A stretch of 64,000 bases of DNA, taken from positions 1-64,000 of the forward strand of contig JNEU01000824.1 in the NCBI GenBank assembly GCA_000697475.1, in the 5' to 3' direction. The notes beneath the pieces were generated by a model, which made no database searches, was not told the origin of the DNA, and was given only the letters and a program-made list of their open reading frames with translations. Both the position numbers and the translations under genes were made by a program. This document shows, piece by piece, positions 10,736 to 21,385 of this stretch (position 1 is the first letter of the stretch; every line of letters starts with the position of its first letter). Source of the DNA: Lichtheimia corymbifera B2541 (taxonomy: Eukaryota > Mucoromycota > Mucoromycetes > Mucorales > Lichtheimiaceae).

Positions 10736-11483
10736 GTTGTAGCAAGAAGAGAGAAGAAGAGGAAGGAACAACCTACCTGATCGGAATTAGGCTTTGTCAT
10801 TAGAGGTAGGTCAGTTTTGGCAAGTAAAAGAGGAACAAGGCGAATTGGATCCGTTATCCCGATAATTAGAGCCGCTTCGCTACACTCCAGGAATTTCCCT
10901 TGACATTGGTTGCTATGGACAAAACATTTAACCCTACCCTGCTGACAAGTTAATGTATATAGCCATTTTGTTTCTTGGATAATAAACTACCCTCTTCAAC
11001 GTACATATAAAGTTACCACATATGACAATGATCTAATGATCCATGCTTTCCTTGATCCCCATTCAGCTTCCCCAAAGAGCATTAGATGGATCATTTGCCA
11101 TGCGTCAGGTACGAGCAATTACCGCACCGGATATGCATGTACAACAACGGTATCACTATGTTCGATACTTTTCATTATCCATCACACACAAGGGCATGCA
11201 TCGTCTTTGTTCTACATGTTACATTCTTTGTCATAAGCCATTTTCGTTTCCCCCTTCTAAATCCTTTAAACGCACAACATCCACCATCATCATCATCTCA
11301 CTACTGTTAAATAGGCTAACTAGGATGCATTGGGCAGTGAGTGATGGGTTTCACACAAATGCGGATATTGAATATGATTGCAAGGGCGTGTGACGTACGA
11401 CTTTTTCCCCTCTTTGCATCTTTTTGACGCGTTTTGCTCTGAGTTTTCTACCTTTATCCTCTCTTTCCAAATCAAAAATAATC
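10736..11483. promoter_or_regulatory. Divergent intergenic region, bHLH / FKBP12
   Basis: About 750 bp between two divergent genes. It should hold both promoters. The last 80 bases before the FKBP12 ATG are pyrimidine-rich (TTTATCCTCTCTTTCC), typical of a strongly expressed fungal gene. I found no other gene or RNA in it. Confidence 0.4.
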
Positions 11484-11927
11484 ATGGGTGTCACGTAAGG
11501 AACTTGTTCACGCATATGGTTGTTCGTTTATTAATGATATCGCCCATATAAAAAGTGTTGAAACTATCTCTGCTGGCGATGGCAAGAACTTCCCCAAGAA
11601 GGGCGATAAGGTCACCATCCACTACACCGGTACTTTGACCAACGGTAACAAGTTTGACTCTTCCCGCGACCGTGGCCAGCCTTTCCAGTGCACCATTGGT
11701 GTTGGTCAGGTCATCCGTGGTTGGGATGAAGGTAAGAGCGCTATATATATATGATATAAAACAACTCTCTGACCCTTTTTCTAATAGGTGTCACCCAATT
11801 GTCTGTTGGTCAACGCGCCAAGCTCACCTGCACTCCCGATTACGCTTATGGTCCCCGTGGTTTCCCTCCCATCATCCCTCCCAACTCTACTCTCGTCTTT
11901 GATGTCGAGCTCATCAAGATCAACTAG
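11484..11927 (+). CDS. fkbA: FKBP12-type peptidyl-prolyl cis-trans isomerase
   Basis: Three exons (11484-11494, 11556-11731, 11788-11927) give exactly 108 residues, the standard FKBP12 length. The protein is a single FKBP domain: VETISAGDG at the start, [28 protein letters not shown], the active-site loop [14 protein letters not shown], and the final strand [11 protein letters not shown]. Residues equivalent to human Tyr26, Phe36, Asp37, Phe46, Val55, Ile56 and Trp59, which bind FK506 and rapamycin, are all present. It catalyses prolyl isomerisation, and the drug-bound form inhibits calcineurin or TOR. The 80s loop carries fungal-type Phe and Pro where human has His87 and Gly89. The first coding exon is only 11 bases (ATGGGTGTCAC), and its splice restores the family-standard MGVTVET start. 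The symbol follows Mucorales usage. Confidence 0.95.
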
Positions 11928-12617
11928 ATCACAATAAAATCATGAAGCTTTTTGTTTGTGAATTCTAGATAACTTACTCCAAGATCATGGTAACTGCCTT
12001 TTTTTCCCATGACGTATCTATTTGTTTGGGCCATGATCACGTCAAAAAGACTATAGGGGCCCGTCTCTGACATGGCATGGTTGATTGGATAAAAATGCAA
12101 ACACCGCTTAAACGTGTTGGGGGTACACGTGTGAGGTGAGTGGTGTTGCAGAGATGTGATATGTGGGTACATCTTGGCTGGATCTAAAAAAAAACAAGTG
12201 AGGAGGCGAAAGGAGAGTTTGACCCAAGTCTAAAGAGAGAAGGGCTCATACACACATAAAAGCATGGGCCAAGTAGATATCATGCAGTAGTTGTTGGACA
12301 AGGAGAACTAAAAATCCTGCACATGAGATGATATCCAATCGGTAATGAATCGGATAGTTGGCTCCGAGAGAGAAAGCGCGCGTGAATGCTACAGGCAGTA
12401 AAGGAGGTAACATTGCATTTGTATTTGCCACAAACAAGGCAACCATTTTACACTTTTTATGTTGCGGGTTGTTACATATGCTAATGAAAGCATGTGGATC
12501 GATTCGTTTATCATTAGAGCATTTACAATTGAGGATACAGTATATAAGATAACATGTGTAAAAGTATAATAAAATAGGTGGTATACGACTAGGTGAGTAG
12601 TGAAATGTGAAGGATGA
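11928..12617. other. Convergent intergenic region
   Basis: It holds the 3' ends of FKBP12 (plus) and the LIM-RhoGAP gene (minus). AATAAAA at about 11933 directly after the FKBP12 stop is a plausible polyadenylation signal. Open frames are short and featureless. Confidence 0.4.
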
Positions 12618-15600
12618 TTAATCCCGTTTTGGGATCCATGAGCGGCGAAGGGTGAGAGGTGATATGGATCTTGATGCTGTGGGAGGAGGAGGGGGAGGGG
12701 GAGAAGATGGTGGTGTTGGCACGCCAATATTCTCGTCGTTGCCATGACAACTTGTAAGACCATGATGGTTGTGATAATCAAGGAATCGAAGTGCTTGTTT
12801 CGGATCTCCCAGATAATCAACAGCCTTGGGATCCTGCACAATGCCAACCAGTGGTTGCGGTACCTATATTTAACCATTTACTGTAATTAGAGCTGCATTC
12901 TCTCAATTCCAGACAAATAGACACCTTGCTTCCCCTTGGTCCATGCGCACACAAATCCACCAAAATGACGCGTGTTGCTCCCATGTCCCCCGCAAACTTA
13001 CCATGCAAAACTCTTCTTGGTATCGGATCAGCATTTCCACGACCTTGATCTCATCTCGTGCGCTTTGTTGTCTTTCGACCGTGAGCTCCTTGGTTGCAGC
13101 AGATGAATAGAACACCGTGGGCGCAATGACTCGAGCTAGATTCGTCACATCCATCTTGTTGGTTTCATGAAACGTTGCCACCCATTTCAAAAAAAGAAAC
13201 AACATTTGCATCGTATCCCTGTTTGCTTTGGGCAACATGCAACATGCCAAGTGAAGCACCTTTTTGGATTTGCTTTCCTCTTGTATATCTATGGATGTAA
13301 ATTTTTATGTTACTCAAAACTGCGCCATGATCCTCTCTCCCCCACTTCCTTGATGTTGAAATGCTTACGGATAGATGAAATCAATAAATCGTAAAGCTTA
13401 AATGTCAATAGTGGCTCAGGTAAATCACGTAGGAATCGTTTTAACAATGCTGCAAGCTGAATAGGCGTTTCATCCAAATAAACCAACGACGTGGCATCAC
13501 GATTCACCGTATCACAAATCTCGTTTAGTTCACGCACATTGCCGTTCTTGCGGAACACACCTTCCAATGACATGTCTACATCATAAGCGTGTTAGTAGAT
13601 GAGAACCAATATGTGGTACCAATGGCATTTACCCATTCGACATAATGCAAGGATACAATTCTTCATAAAGGTGGGTACAAGTGCATTGGATGAAAAATAA
13701 TAGGGAGCAAGCGGATGTGTGCCTTTGGAGAGAATATCTTGAAAACAGGATGCAGGCTGATGTCGGTGGTGATGATCTCTTTTGGCGATGGCAATGAGAG
13801 GGACGCCAAATGTTTTGTTGTTATGATTGCCACCATAGGAGGAAGATGATAGGAGATGTGCTGCATAATGGTGATGCTGATGGTGTTTACCTCCTCCCAC
13901 TCCTCCACCGCCTCCTCCTACTCGAATATGGGTCTTGAGTCTGTACCACAAGGATGATGATGATGATGATGATCGTTTCGTTTCTGTCAACGTCACAAGT
14001 TCTTCCAGAGAAAAGGAGCCACGCACCAAGCTTTCAAGATATAGAGCTGCCATGTATCGTAGTACGGCGTCTTGAATATCAGTAAGGTCTCCTGAATGAT
14101 GCTGTTGACACGTGGTTCCTGGTATTGCTAATGCATTATCACCACTACTACCACCCATAACATGATTGTTGCTGTAGTTGGTGTTGGAGTGAATTGTGGC
14201 TGTGGCGTCAAAGGTGTCAAAAGTACAAATGGATGCCTGTTGGCCTTGTTGTTGTTGATCTAATACAGTGGTGGAGTGTGTTTTCTTGTTGTTGTAACGA
14301 TCAAATACGCCATGTAGCGGCCTGCGTTCACGGCGGTTGGTGCTCAAGGCTCTTCGAATACTTCCAAAACGCCCGAGAGTGTTTGTGCTGTTGTTGTTGA
14401 TAGGTGATGTTGTTTCTCGAATAGTGCTTGCACGTTTCATTGTAAGAGGTGATTGATTTTGATGATAGCGCCATCTCCAAGTAGGTGTAGAGCAAGTGGG
14501 AGAAGTGGAAGAAGTAGAAGAAGATGGTGGTGGAGCTGTTGTTGTATTGTTGTCGGTGCGTTTCACATGAGTCAAGTGAACTGAGCCGAATAATGACTGT
14601 CGTCGTGTTGTGCTTCGGTTCATTAAACGCAAAAGAGAGGATTGCCGTTTACTTTTCTTTGCAGCTGTATTTATCTTGGTTTCATAGTCGTGCAGCGTGG
14701 TTTGTCTACTCGTGTCATCTGGTATCCTGCCTATCATAATGTATAATGCCCTCTTTAGTTACTCGCCCCTAATCAATATCTTTTTTGCCCTTGCCCGCCA
14801 CTCATATCTGTATCTCTCCTTGAAAATCGGATGCACAATCACGGTACCTGCTTCTGTTGGTGAAGTATACAGCTGCCCTAATGCCGATTTCACAAGATCC
14901 AGGCACTGTTCCCATCGGCTCATATGCCTAAAGGGTGGGTATTGACATCCCTTATTGGTGCAGCAATCATTGCAGAAAAGGATGACTCCGTGTTCAAGTG
15001 TCAACTGGGTTTCATCGAGTCGCGCCCTATCAAGCTCCTTGGCTAGTTGGTAATGACACCGTGTACAGTGGAAACATGATATATGCCATCGTAGATCGCC
15101 TTTACGAATACATTCGTCTTCGATAGCTTCATGACAATGCTGACACTGCGAAACGTTGCGTTGATATATCATCGTCTCCAGGTTGTTGCTATGGTTATCA
15201 TGTGTTGCCATTGTGTTGGTGGATTCGTCCTTGAACCAATATCTTCCTGCCATCCATACGCGTTGATTCTCCAAAGGTAACAACCTTGAAAGAAAGAGAG
15301 ATATGGCGTCTTGAATACGGTGATCAGTTTCCTAAAAGAAGGAGGAAAGGGGATGACGCGCGTAGAAAAATGGGCGATTTGTTGGCGTGTGTGTGTATAA
15401 ATGATGAGCATGTTGATCCGTAGTACCAGTGATAACTCTCTTTTCTCTTACCAAACGCAGAGCTTGAGCGAGTCCAATGCGTATCAGGCTTTTCAGATTC
15501 TGGGCCATTCCTGTCACCAATGAAAGTAATTCTTGGGTGACACCCGTATCGGCTGTTTTGGTGCATCCCATGTTGCCATCGTGCGTCAATAGCTGAAAAA

Positions 15601-17179
15601 TGCTTATAATTTGGCTGCATATAGACCGAGTTTCAATAAAGCATTGCAATTCTAAGCAAAAATGTTTGTTTGGTTATGCCCAATTTCTCATCACAGGTGA
15701 TGTCTCCATAATAATTTACCTTCTCCTTTCTCGGCTGAGATTGAGCCGATGTTATCCAGGGCAGCAAATAAAACTTCAAGATGCAAGATAAACTGACTCG
15801 CCATGCGCATACTCTCCATGTACGCTCCAGCAGCGATATGGAACAACATATCGGAAATACACGTTGCTGAGGATTCTTGGAAGGCTGAAAGATCGGTCCA
15901 TATACGAATGACTTTGGTTTCCATGGTATTCTGTAGCTCACGTAATCGATCAGCCGTCAAGGATCGGGGATCTAGTGTTTTGGCGTAAATGAAAAGAACG
16001 CAATAATGATCAACATAGCTGTAGTGGCACCATTCTATTAGCAAGATATATCATACCATCCCGCTGTGTTACATCCATTGCATCCACCAGCCGTATATTC
16101 CAGAACTAGTGGGTTGATGTGTAAGAGGATGATGAAAAAATAGATGTAAACATTCAACAGTAATACCTTTTGAATCATGTAACATTCGGGATGCCACTTT
16201 TTTCTAGGATAGCTGTGATGTTCCACAAATTGTTTGAGGATCGCTTGACCGCATCCAGCACAATGTGTATCCGGAATCATGGAGAAATGATATCGACAAT
16301 AAGCCTGACCGTGGAATTCGAAGCATGATCCATCCTCGCTTTGTTGTTCATTGGCCACACAATCAGGACATTGCAAGCATTCAAGATGGTATTCGAGACC
16401 TGGTTCCACAGGACCAAAAATGGGTTGATGACATTGTTTGCAAACGAGGCCGAGTCGTGAGTAGTAATGCTGTTCACAGACAATAAGATAATCATTCTTG
16501 ATCTCCAATGCGTAAAACTTGTCGGCAACCAGTTTGTGGCAATCCTATTCCAGGGAAAATCCCGAGTTGTTACTATAAAAGATCAAATGTCTTGTTGTGC
16601 TTTGCCTTTTGCCATGAATCAACCCACTGACCTCCTCCTCCTCTTACTCCTTCCTTTACAAACCCCCTCCTCCTTCACTCAGACCATAAATGACCCCTTC
16701 TTTCTTTTCCACAAAAACTATCATCACCCGGTAATCATCATCCGTCCGCTTTGTGCACTTCATCCTTCTCCTCCTCCCTAACTTGGGCCAAACATAAGGT
16801 CAAATGGAATTAATGTCGCCACCCAATCCCTATCATTGTCTTGCTCCTCCTTGATATCTGCTATCGAGTAGATTTGTATATTGGATATCCTCCCACTCCT
16901 TCACCAGGGAAGCAAATGCCACGAAGCACCATTTCATATGACCAAGGAATAAAGTATGAATGACTGTACCTCGCAAACAAAGCATTGATAATGATATATC
17001 TCGCCTAATGCTTTCACCAAAGGCCCGTTTCGTTTCACGCATAAATGACCACAAGCACGACAAGAACGAACACTTTTGTTGTTAGGACTGGCAGGGTGAA
17101 TGGTCGAGAGTTGTTGCGGTGGTTGTGGAGTAGCAATGTCAACGTCAAACCGATTCTCAATCGTGTCTGTGGAGGTCAT
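12618..17179 (-). CDS. LIM domain and RhoGAP protein, Lrg1/Rga type
   Basis: A multi-exon gene of about 4.5 kb. The N-terminus has several LIM zinc fingers: one spliced across the first intron (CRAC, HYQCFVC, then DCHKLVADKFY), a second (CKQC, YHLECLQCPDC), a third starting CAGCGQAI, and another near 15000-15150 (CQHC, WHISCFHCTRC, FCNDCC). The C-terminal RhoGAP domain (exons about 13310-13573 and 12903-13259) contains the arginine-finger motif GVFRKNGN, LKRFLRDLPEPLL and the NLARVIAPTVF helix. Such proteins stimulate GTP hydrolysis by Rho1 or Cdc42 and restrain wall synthesis and polarity. A low-complexity block with poly-Gly, poly-His and poly-Ser (about 13850-13970) separates the LIM and GAP parts. 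The protein ends in a proline run (PPPPPPP). Not every exon boundary was resolved. Confidence 0.88.
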
Positions 17180-17632
17180 TGTAATATAGGACGCGGTGTG
17201 TGTAGTAGATAGTGTCGGCGGTGGTGGTGGGGGGTGTTGACCCTCTTTTGCTTATCGTTGCGTTGTTGTCGTAGCGTAGTGTTGTTGTTGTTGCGAGGGG
17301 TGTTTGAAAAAGAGAGCAGCGAACACACAAAGAAGAAAAAGAATAAAAGAGTGAAAGCGCGCGAGATGTGTGTGAGCAAGCAGAAAAGGAGAAACAAGGG
17401 GACAAAGGAAAAGAGAGATTCAATGTACAAGAGACATAAGCACCACGCTCACATTTCACCAACTGAGAATATAAACCTCTCACAACTCCTTGATTGTGTG
17501 CACGCTCACCATGTAGCAGCAGTCGTAATGGGTGGCACATAGTTGTTGTCAGGTATTTTATGCAACAGCATGCAGCAGCAGCAGCACCAACAATTCTCGG
17601 ACCAAACTTTGTTTTTTGGATCTCTTTTTTCT
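17180..17632. promoter_or_regulatory. Intergenic, promoter side of LIM-RhoGAP
   Basis: The 450 bases hold the upstream region of the minus-strand LIM-RhoGAP gene and the 3' side of the ELG1 gene. The stretch from about 17290 to 17430 is purine-rich on the plus strand, so pyrimidine-rich on the coding strand, as often seen before fungal start codons. No gene supported. Confidence 0.35.
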
Positions 17633-20508
17633 TTATAGCCATTCCTCGAGACGCATTGTAAATATAGACTCTAAGCTCTCACACCATGCTTTGGTGATAT
17701 CGTTATATCTCGGTGGATCCAGCAATATCTGTCGTTGGTCCTCTGAAAGGTCAAAATACCGCCGTTTTCTCCGGGTGCGAAGACTTCGTCCACGGCTGGC
17801 GACACCTTCATCATGAATGCACATGGATCGAATATGAGGAAGGTAATCATTCAAGATTAACTCGTCTGACAAAACCGCCGTTCGTAGTGTCAGCAATGCT
17901 TCACAAGCAGCTATGCAATCCCCTGCTGCTTCTGATCTGTAAATGTGGAATATGTTTGAGTTTAAATTGCATGTGTGAAGGAGTGATTACCCACACCCCC
18001 TTTTCGCCAACACTCCACCCCGTCATCAAAAAGAAAGAGAGAAAGAATGTACCTGACATCCAGTAACTGTTCCCATAAGGTTGCCATTAACCAATCCTTG
18101 TTCTTAAGCCGTTCATAGTTTGCCACCCATGTTTGCGTTGCCATGCTGTCACCGTAATCCCAAAATAAGTGGTCTGTGTTGCTCGGTGCTTTCCACAATG
18201 CTTTATATCCAGTGGGTCGATCCGCTGAAGATGGCCCATATTCATCACATTCATGCTCCTATATATCCCAAAGTTGTACATATATCATCGTGTTAACAAT
18301 ACGACTCATTCTCTCTCTCTTTTTATTTCTTACCTGTCCCTCCTTCCGATCTAAGCATGTCACTGCTTCTAATGCGCTTAACACTGTATCCAATCCGTCA
18401 ACGTCCTCATTATCATCGTCTTCAATATTGACATGGCTGTCTCGAGAATAGTATTCGTAAAACTCGACCAGATCCAATCCCGTTTTGGAGCGTGGTTGTT
18501 CAAGATGGAAGAGCTGTGCAAGACATTCCGGTCTACTAAAGTGACCACCGATACCAGTGTAATCTTCAAATAACCGGGGGCATTCGTGGTATATGCATGA
18601 AGATGTCGAAATTGCCGCCGTTGTTGTTGATTCCTCCTGATCCTCCTTGTCCCTTTTTGGTAACTCCTGGTCGGGTCGATCCTCCTCCTCCTTTTCCCCA
18701 TCCTCATCATTCTTGGCAGTTTGTCGAATGCACCAAAGTTGAAGGGTCACCATCAGTTGTCGCACATCATATCCAATAGCAGCAAACAATCCAGCAAGAT
18801 CGGCAGGGTGAACAAGATATCCTTCAGCAAAACAAACCAGCTGCAGGTAGGCAAGAAGCTCATCTTTCTTTGGAGGCTTGAGCATCAACACAGCTTGCAA
18901 GAAAAGTTGCTCTAGAGGTACCACATTGATATCTGAATAAAACAAAATACCATTAGCATACGCTGGATGTAATTGTACTGTGTACTTACCATTGCATGTA
19001 AGGATGATGGGTCTTTTGCTCTTTTGGGCTAACTCAACCACTGCCGGCCAGAATCCTTTGTCATCTTCATAAAGATTGTCAACCTCTTCCAAGAGCACCA
19101 GGCTTTGTTTAGGTTCTTGTGGCTGTGTCGGCTCGTCTGATGTAAGATCCACGGCTGCTTGTGGTTGATGATCATGAGCAGACTGTGACGATGGTGGAGT
19201 AGGCATTTGTTCCTGTTTCTTCTTGACGAATTGTCGAAAAAAGTCAACACTTGCTTTGGATGGCTTTGGTGAAGGATCACGTGACGTAGCATCAGCAGCG
19301 CTTTTACCATCAAAAGCAACGAGATGGCTTTCTGTCATTTCACCGACACTCGATGTAATATCCTTGCCAGAACGCCGTAATCCGGGATGTATCTCAAACA
19401 CCTCATAACCGGCTTCTTCAGCTGCTGTATATACGGATGCAGTCTTTCCAGTACCAGGCTTGCCCACCATCAACAGCAAATTCGATTGGATCGGTTGCTC
19501 GCCAGCTGGCTTATTTGCTTTCACACGATGTCGTTTGGTGGGCATAAAATCGTCATCTCCTTCATCACCCATAGGGATGTTCTCAAACAAATCTTTGCGT
19601 GTCGACTTGCGATTGCTCTTTTGCTGCTTCAATTGCTCGAGGGCTGCTGGTGACATGACTTTCATTTGGTGTAACCAGTCTCGTAGATAAATGTGATCAT
19701 CTCGGTTGCCTAGCAACTGCTGTACACAACACGGTCGATATTTTTCATTCCACAGCATGTTCTTTTGTGATCGTCTAGCGGGTGTGGATGATGATGATGA
19801 TGATGAGGTAGTAGCAAACATGGACGCGTACAATGATTGACATGCTGGCGACTTCATTCCATGAGGATAGACAGAGTGCATAAAGCTCTCTATTTGAGTA
19901 GCTGATATATGGTGACGCTTTGGTGATTGTGGAGGAGACTGCTGTTTACTGCTGGTACGCCTCTCGGCACGTTGCGTGAAGAAATCAACGTCGTTGGCAT
20001 CCATAATGCATTCTGCATGATTGCGTGATGACCTGTGATTACTAAAGTCAAAATCACCCCTTTCTCGATGTGTATCCACACCAATATGTCCACCTTGAAA
20101 CCAATCCTTATCAGGCCATAAAGGTTCAGGAACACTAGGTCGTGGTGGGCGAGCTGGTGATGGTTGTGATGGTAACGATGGTGCAGGGCTGTTTGGTCGA
20201 CTCGTTTTCTTTGGTTGTGATATAGGTAGTTTCTGCTGCCGCTTTTGTCCACGCTTTTGAAAGAACGGTGCTGTCGATGTTGCATTCTTCATATTGGACG
20301 ACGATGACGGTGGTGGTGTAGTGCTTGATCGATCGCCTGCTCTTGAACCCCATACTGGTGAACCCTTGTGAACTTTGATCCTGTGCCTTGTTGACTGATC
20401 GCTGCTGCTGGACCCATCAGAAGCGTTGGACTGATTGCCGGATGAAGGTTTGAAAAAGGTTCTGAATGCACGTTTGGATGGGGATGAAGGGTTGATCTCT
20501 TGGGACAT
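17633..20508 (-). CDS. ELG1: Elg1/ATAD5-like PCNA unloader (AAA+ clamp-loader paralogue)
   Basis: Five exons join in frame (18990-20508, 18334-18932 after a 57-bp intron, 18053-18258, 17633-17936; boundaries 18933-18989, 18259-18333 and 17937-18052 are introns) to 875 residues. The long N-terminus is Ser/Pro/basic-rich with a PIP-like FRTFFKPS. The AAA+ core starts at NEKYRP, then Walker A GKPGTGKT, Walker B LVLLEEVDNLYED and sensor 1 ILTCND, followed by the small helical lid (EGYLVHPADLAGLFAAIGYD). The EEVD form of Walker B and the long insert between Walker motifs fit Elg1/ATAD5 and not Rfc1, Ctf18 or Rad24. Elg1 with Rfc2-5 removes PCNA, including SUMO- or ubiquitin-modified PCNA, from DNA after replication. 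Start chosen at the first ATG (MSQEIN). Confidence 0.9.
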
Positions 20509-21385
20509 TGAGGAGAGTGGTGGTGTAACAAAAGGCAACAGAGCGCGTATCGCTGATATCCAATCACTACTTTAAACGCCACGGTCACGCGCTACATAAT
20601 GCCGCAGGATTAACATGCATGAAAGTCGCGTTGACGTGTCCACCCTATTCATACCCCCCTGATAGGCCACATTACATACCCTTCCTCCATATTCTAATAG
20701 CAGTTTAATTCTAAGAATCATATGATGTATAAACTCGCATTGAATGCATATTACAATAACGCACGTTAATACTCTAGTAAACCGGCCCTTGTATCGGCTA
20801 TGCTTGGTGATTCAAAGATACCTATAACATTGATCATGGCGATGAAGGCTACCATCTGCATAATATTTCCTGACGTTCTCTTTGTGCATGCCTGTGGATG
20901 GTGGGATTGGAGCAAGGTTGGTGACACCAAGAGGAACTCCTTGCCCATTTTGCAATGGTATCCGAATGTTTGCATATGAAGCTCCAATGGGATGAGCATC
21001 AAGAGGAAATCCCACGCTCAAAGGATACATAGAGAAGTCTTTGCATAATTCACGATTTTCTCACTTACCTTCCCTCACTTTTCTTATAATACGAGTTGAG
21101 CTACATCCTTTCCTTTGTTGTGCTCTATTAGTAGACATATTTGAAAAACGCAATGACGAGCTGGTTGTAAACGGGTGGTTCCGAGAAAATGTGTGTAATA
21201 GCGCCGTTCATCCGTTATAGGACCACTGTGAAATTGCACAACGTTGCACAAACGCATGCGACCTTTTCGCCAAATGTCAACAGCAGCAGTGCTTATCCGA
21301 ATATAATCTTGTTTTATTCAGCCGATTGTCAATACCACCATCTCTTTCTCTCTCACTAGTTTATTTCCTCTCACTCTTTGCAAGC
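20509..21385. promoter_or_regulatory. Divergent intergenic region, ELG1 / TRP-like channel
   Basis: About 880 bp between two divergent genes. It holds both promoters and possibly a small minus-strand gene at 20812-21030. The 50 bases before the channel start codon are CT-rich. Confidence 0.4.
20812..21030 (-). CDS. Possible small protein (72 aa), unrecognised
   Basis: An ATG-started frame with sensible codon use encodes 72 residues starting MYPLSVGFPLDAHPIG and continuing with Pro/Gly-rich sequence (PLQNGQGVPLGVTNLAPI). There is no known domain, no signal peptide and no low-complexity run. A possible donor (GGTAGCC) near 20850 could join it to a further exon. It could be a real short gene or a chance frame in an 880-bp intergenic gap. 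Confidence 0.3.
   Translation of the reverse strand: MYPLSVGFPLDAHPIGASYANIRIPLQNGQGVPLGVTNLAPIPPSTGMHKENVRKYYADGSLHRHDQCYRYL

Noticed and set aside
17234..17542. 102-codon Lys-rich plus-strand frame
   Set aside because: Purine-rich promoter sequence of the LIM-RhoGAP gene; composition is not that of a protein gene.
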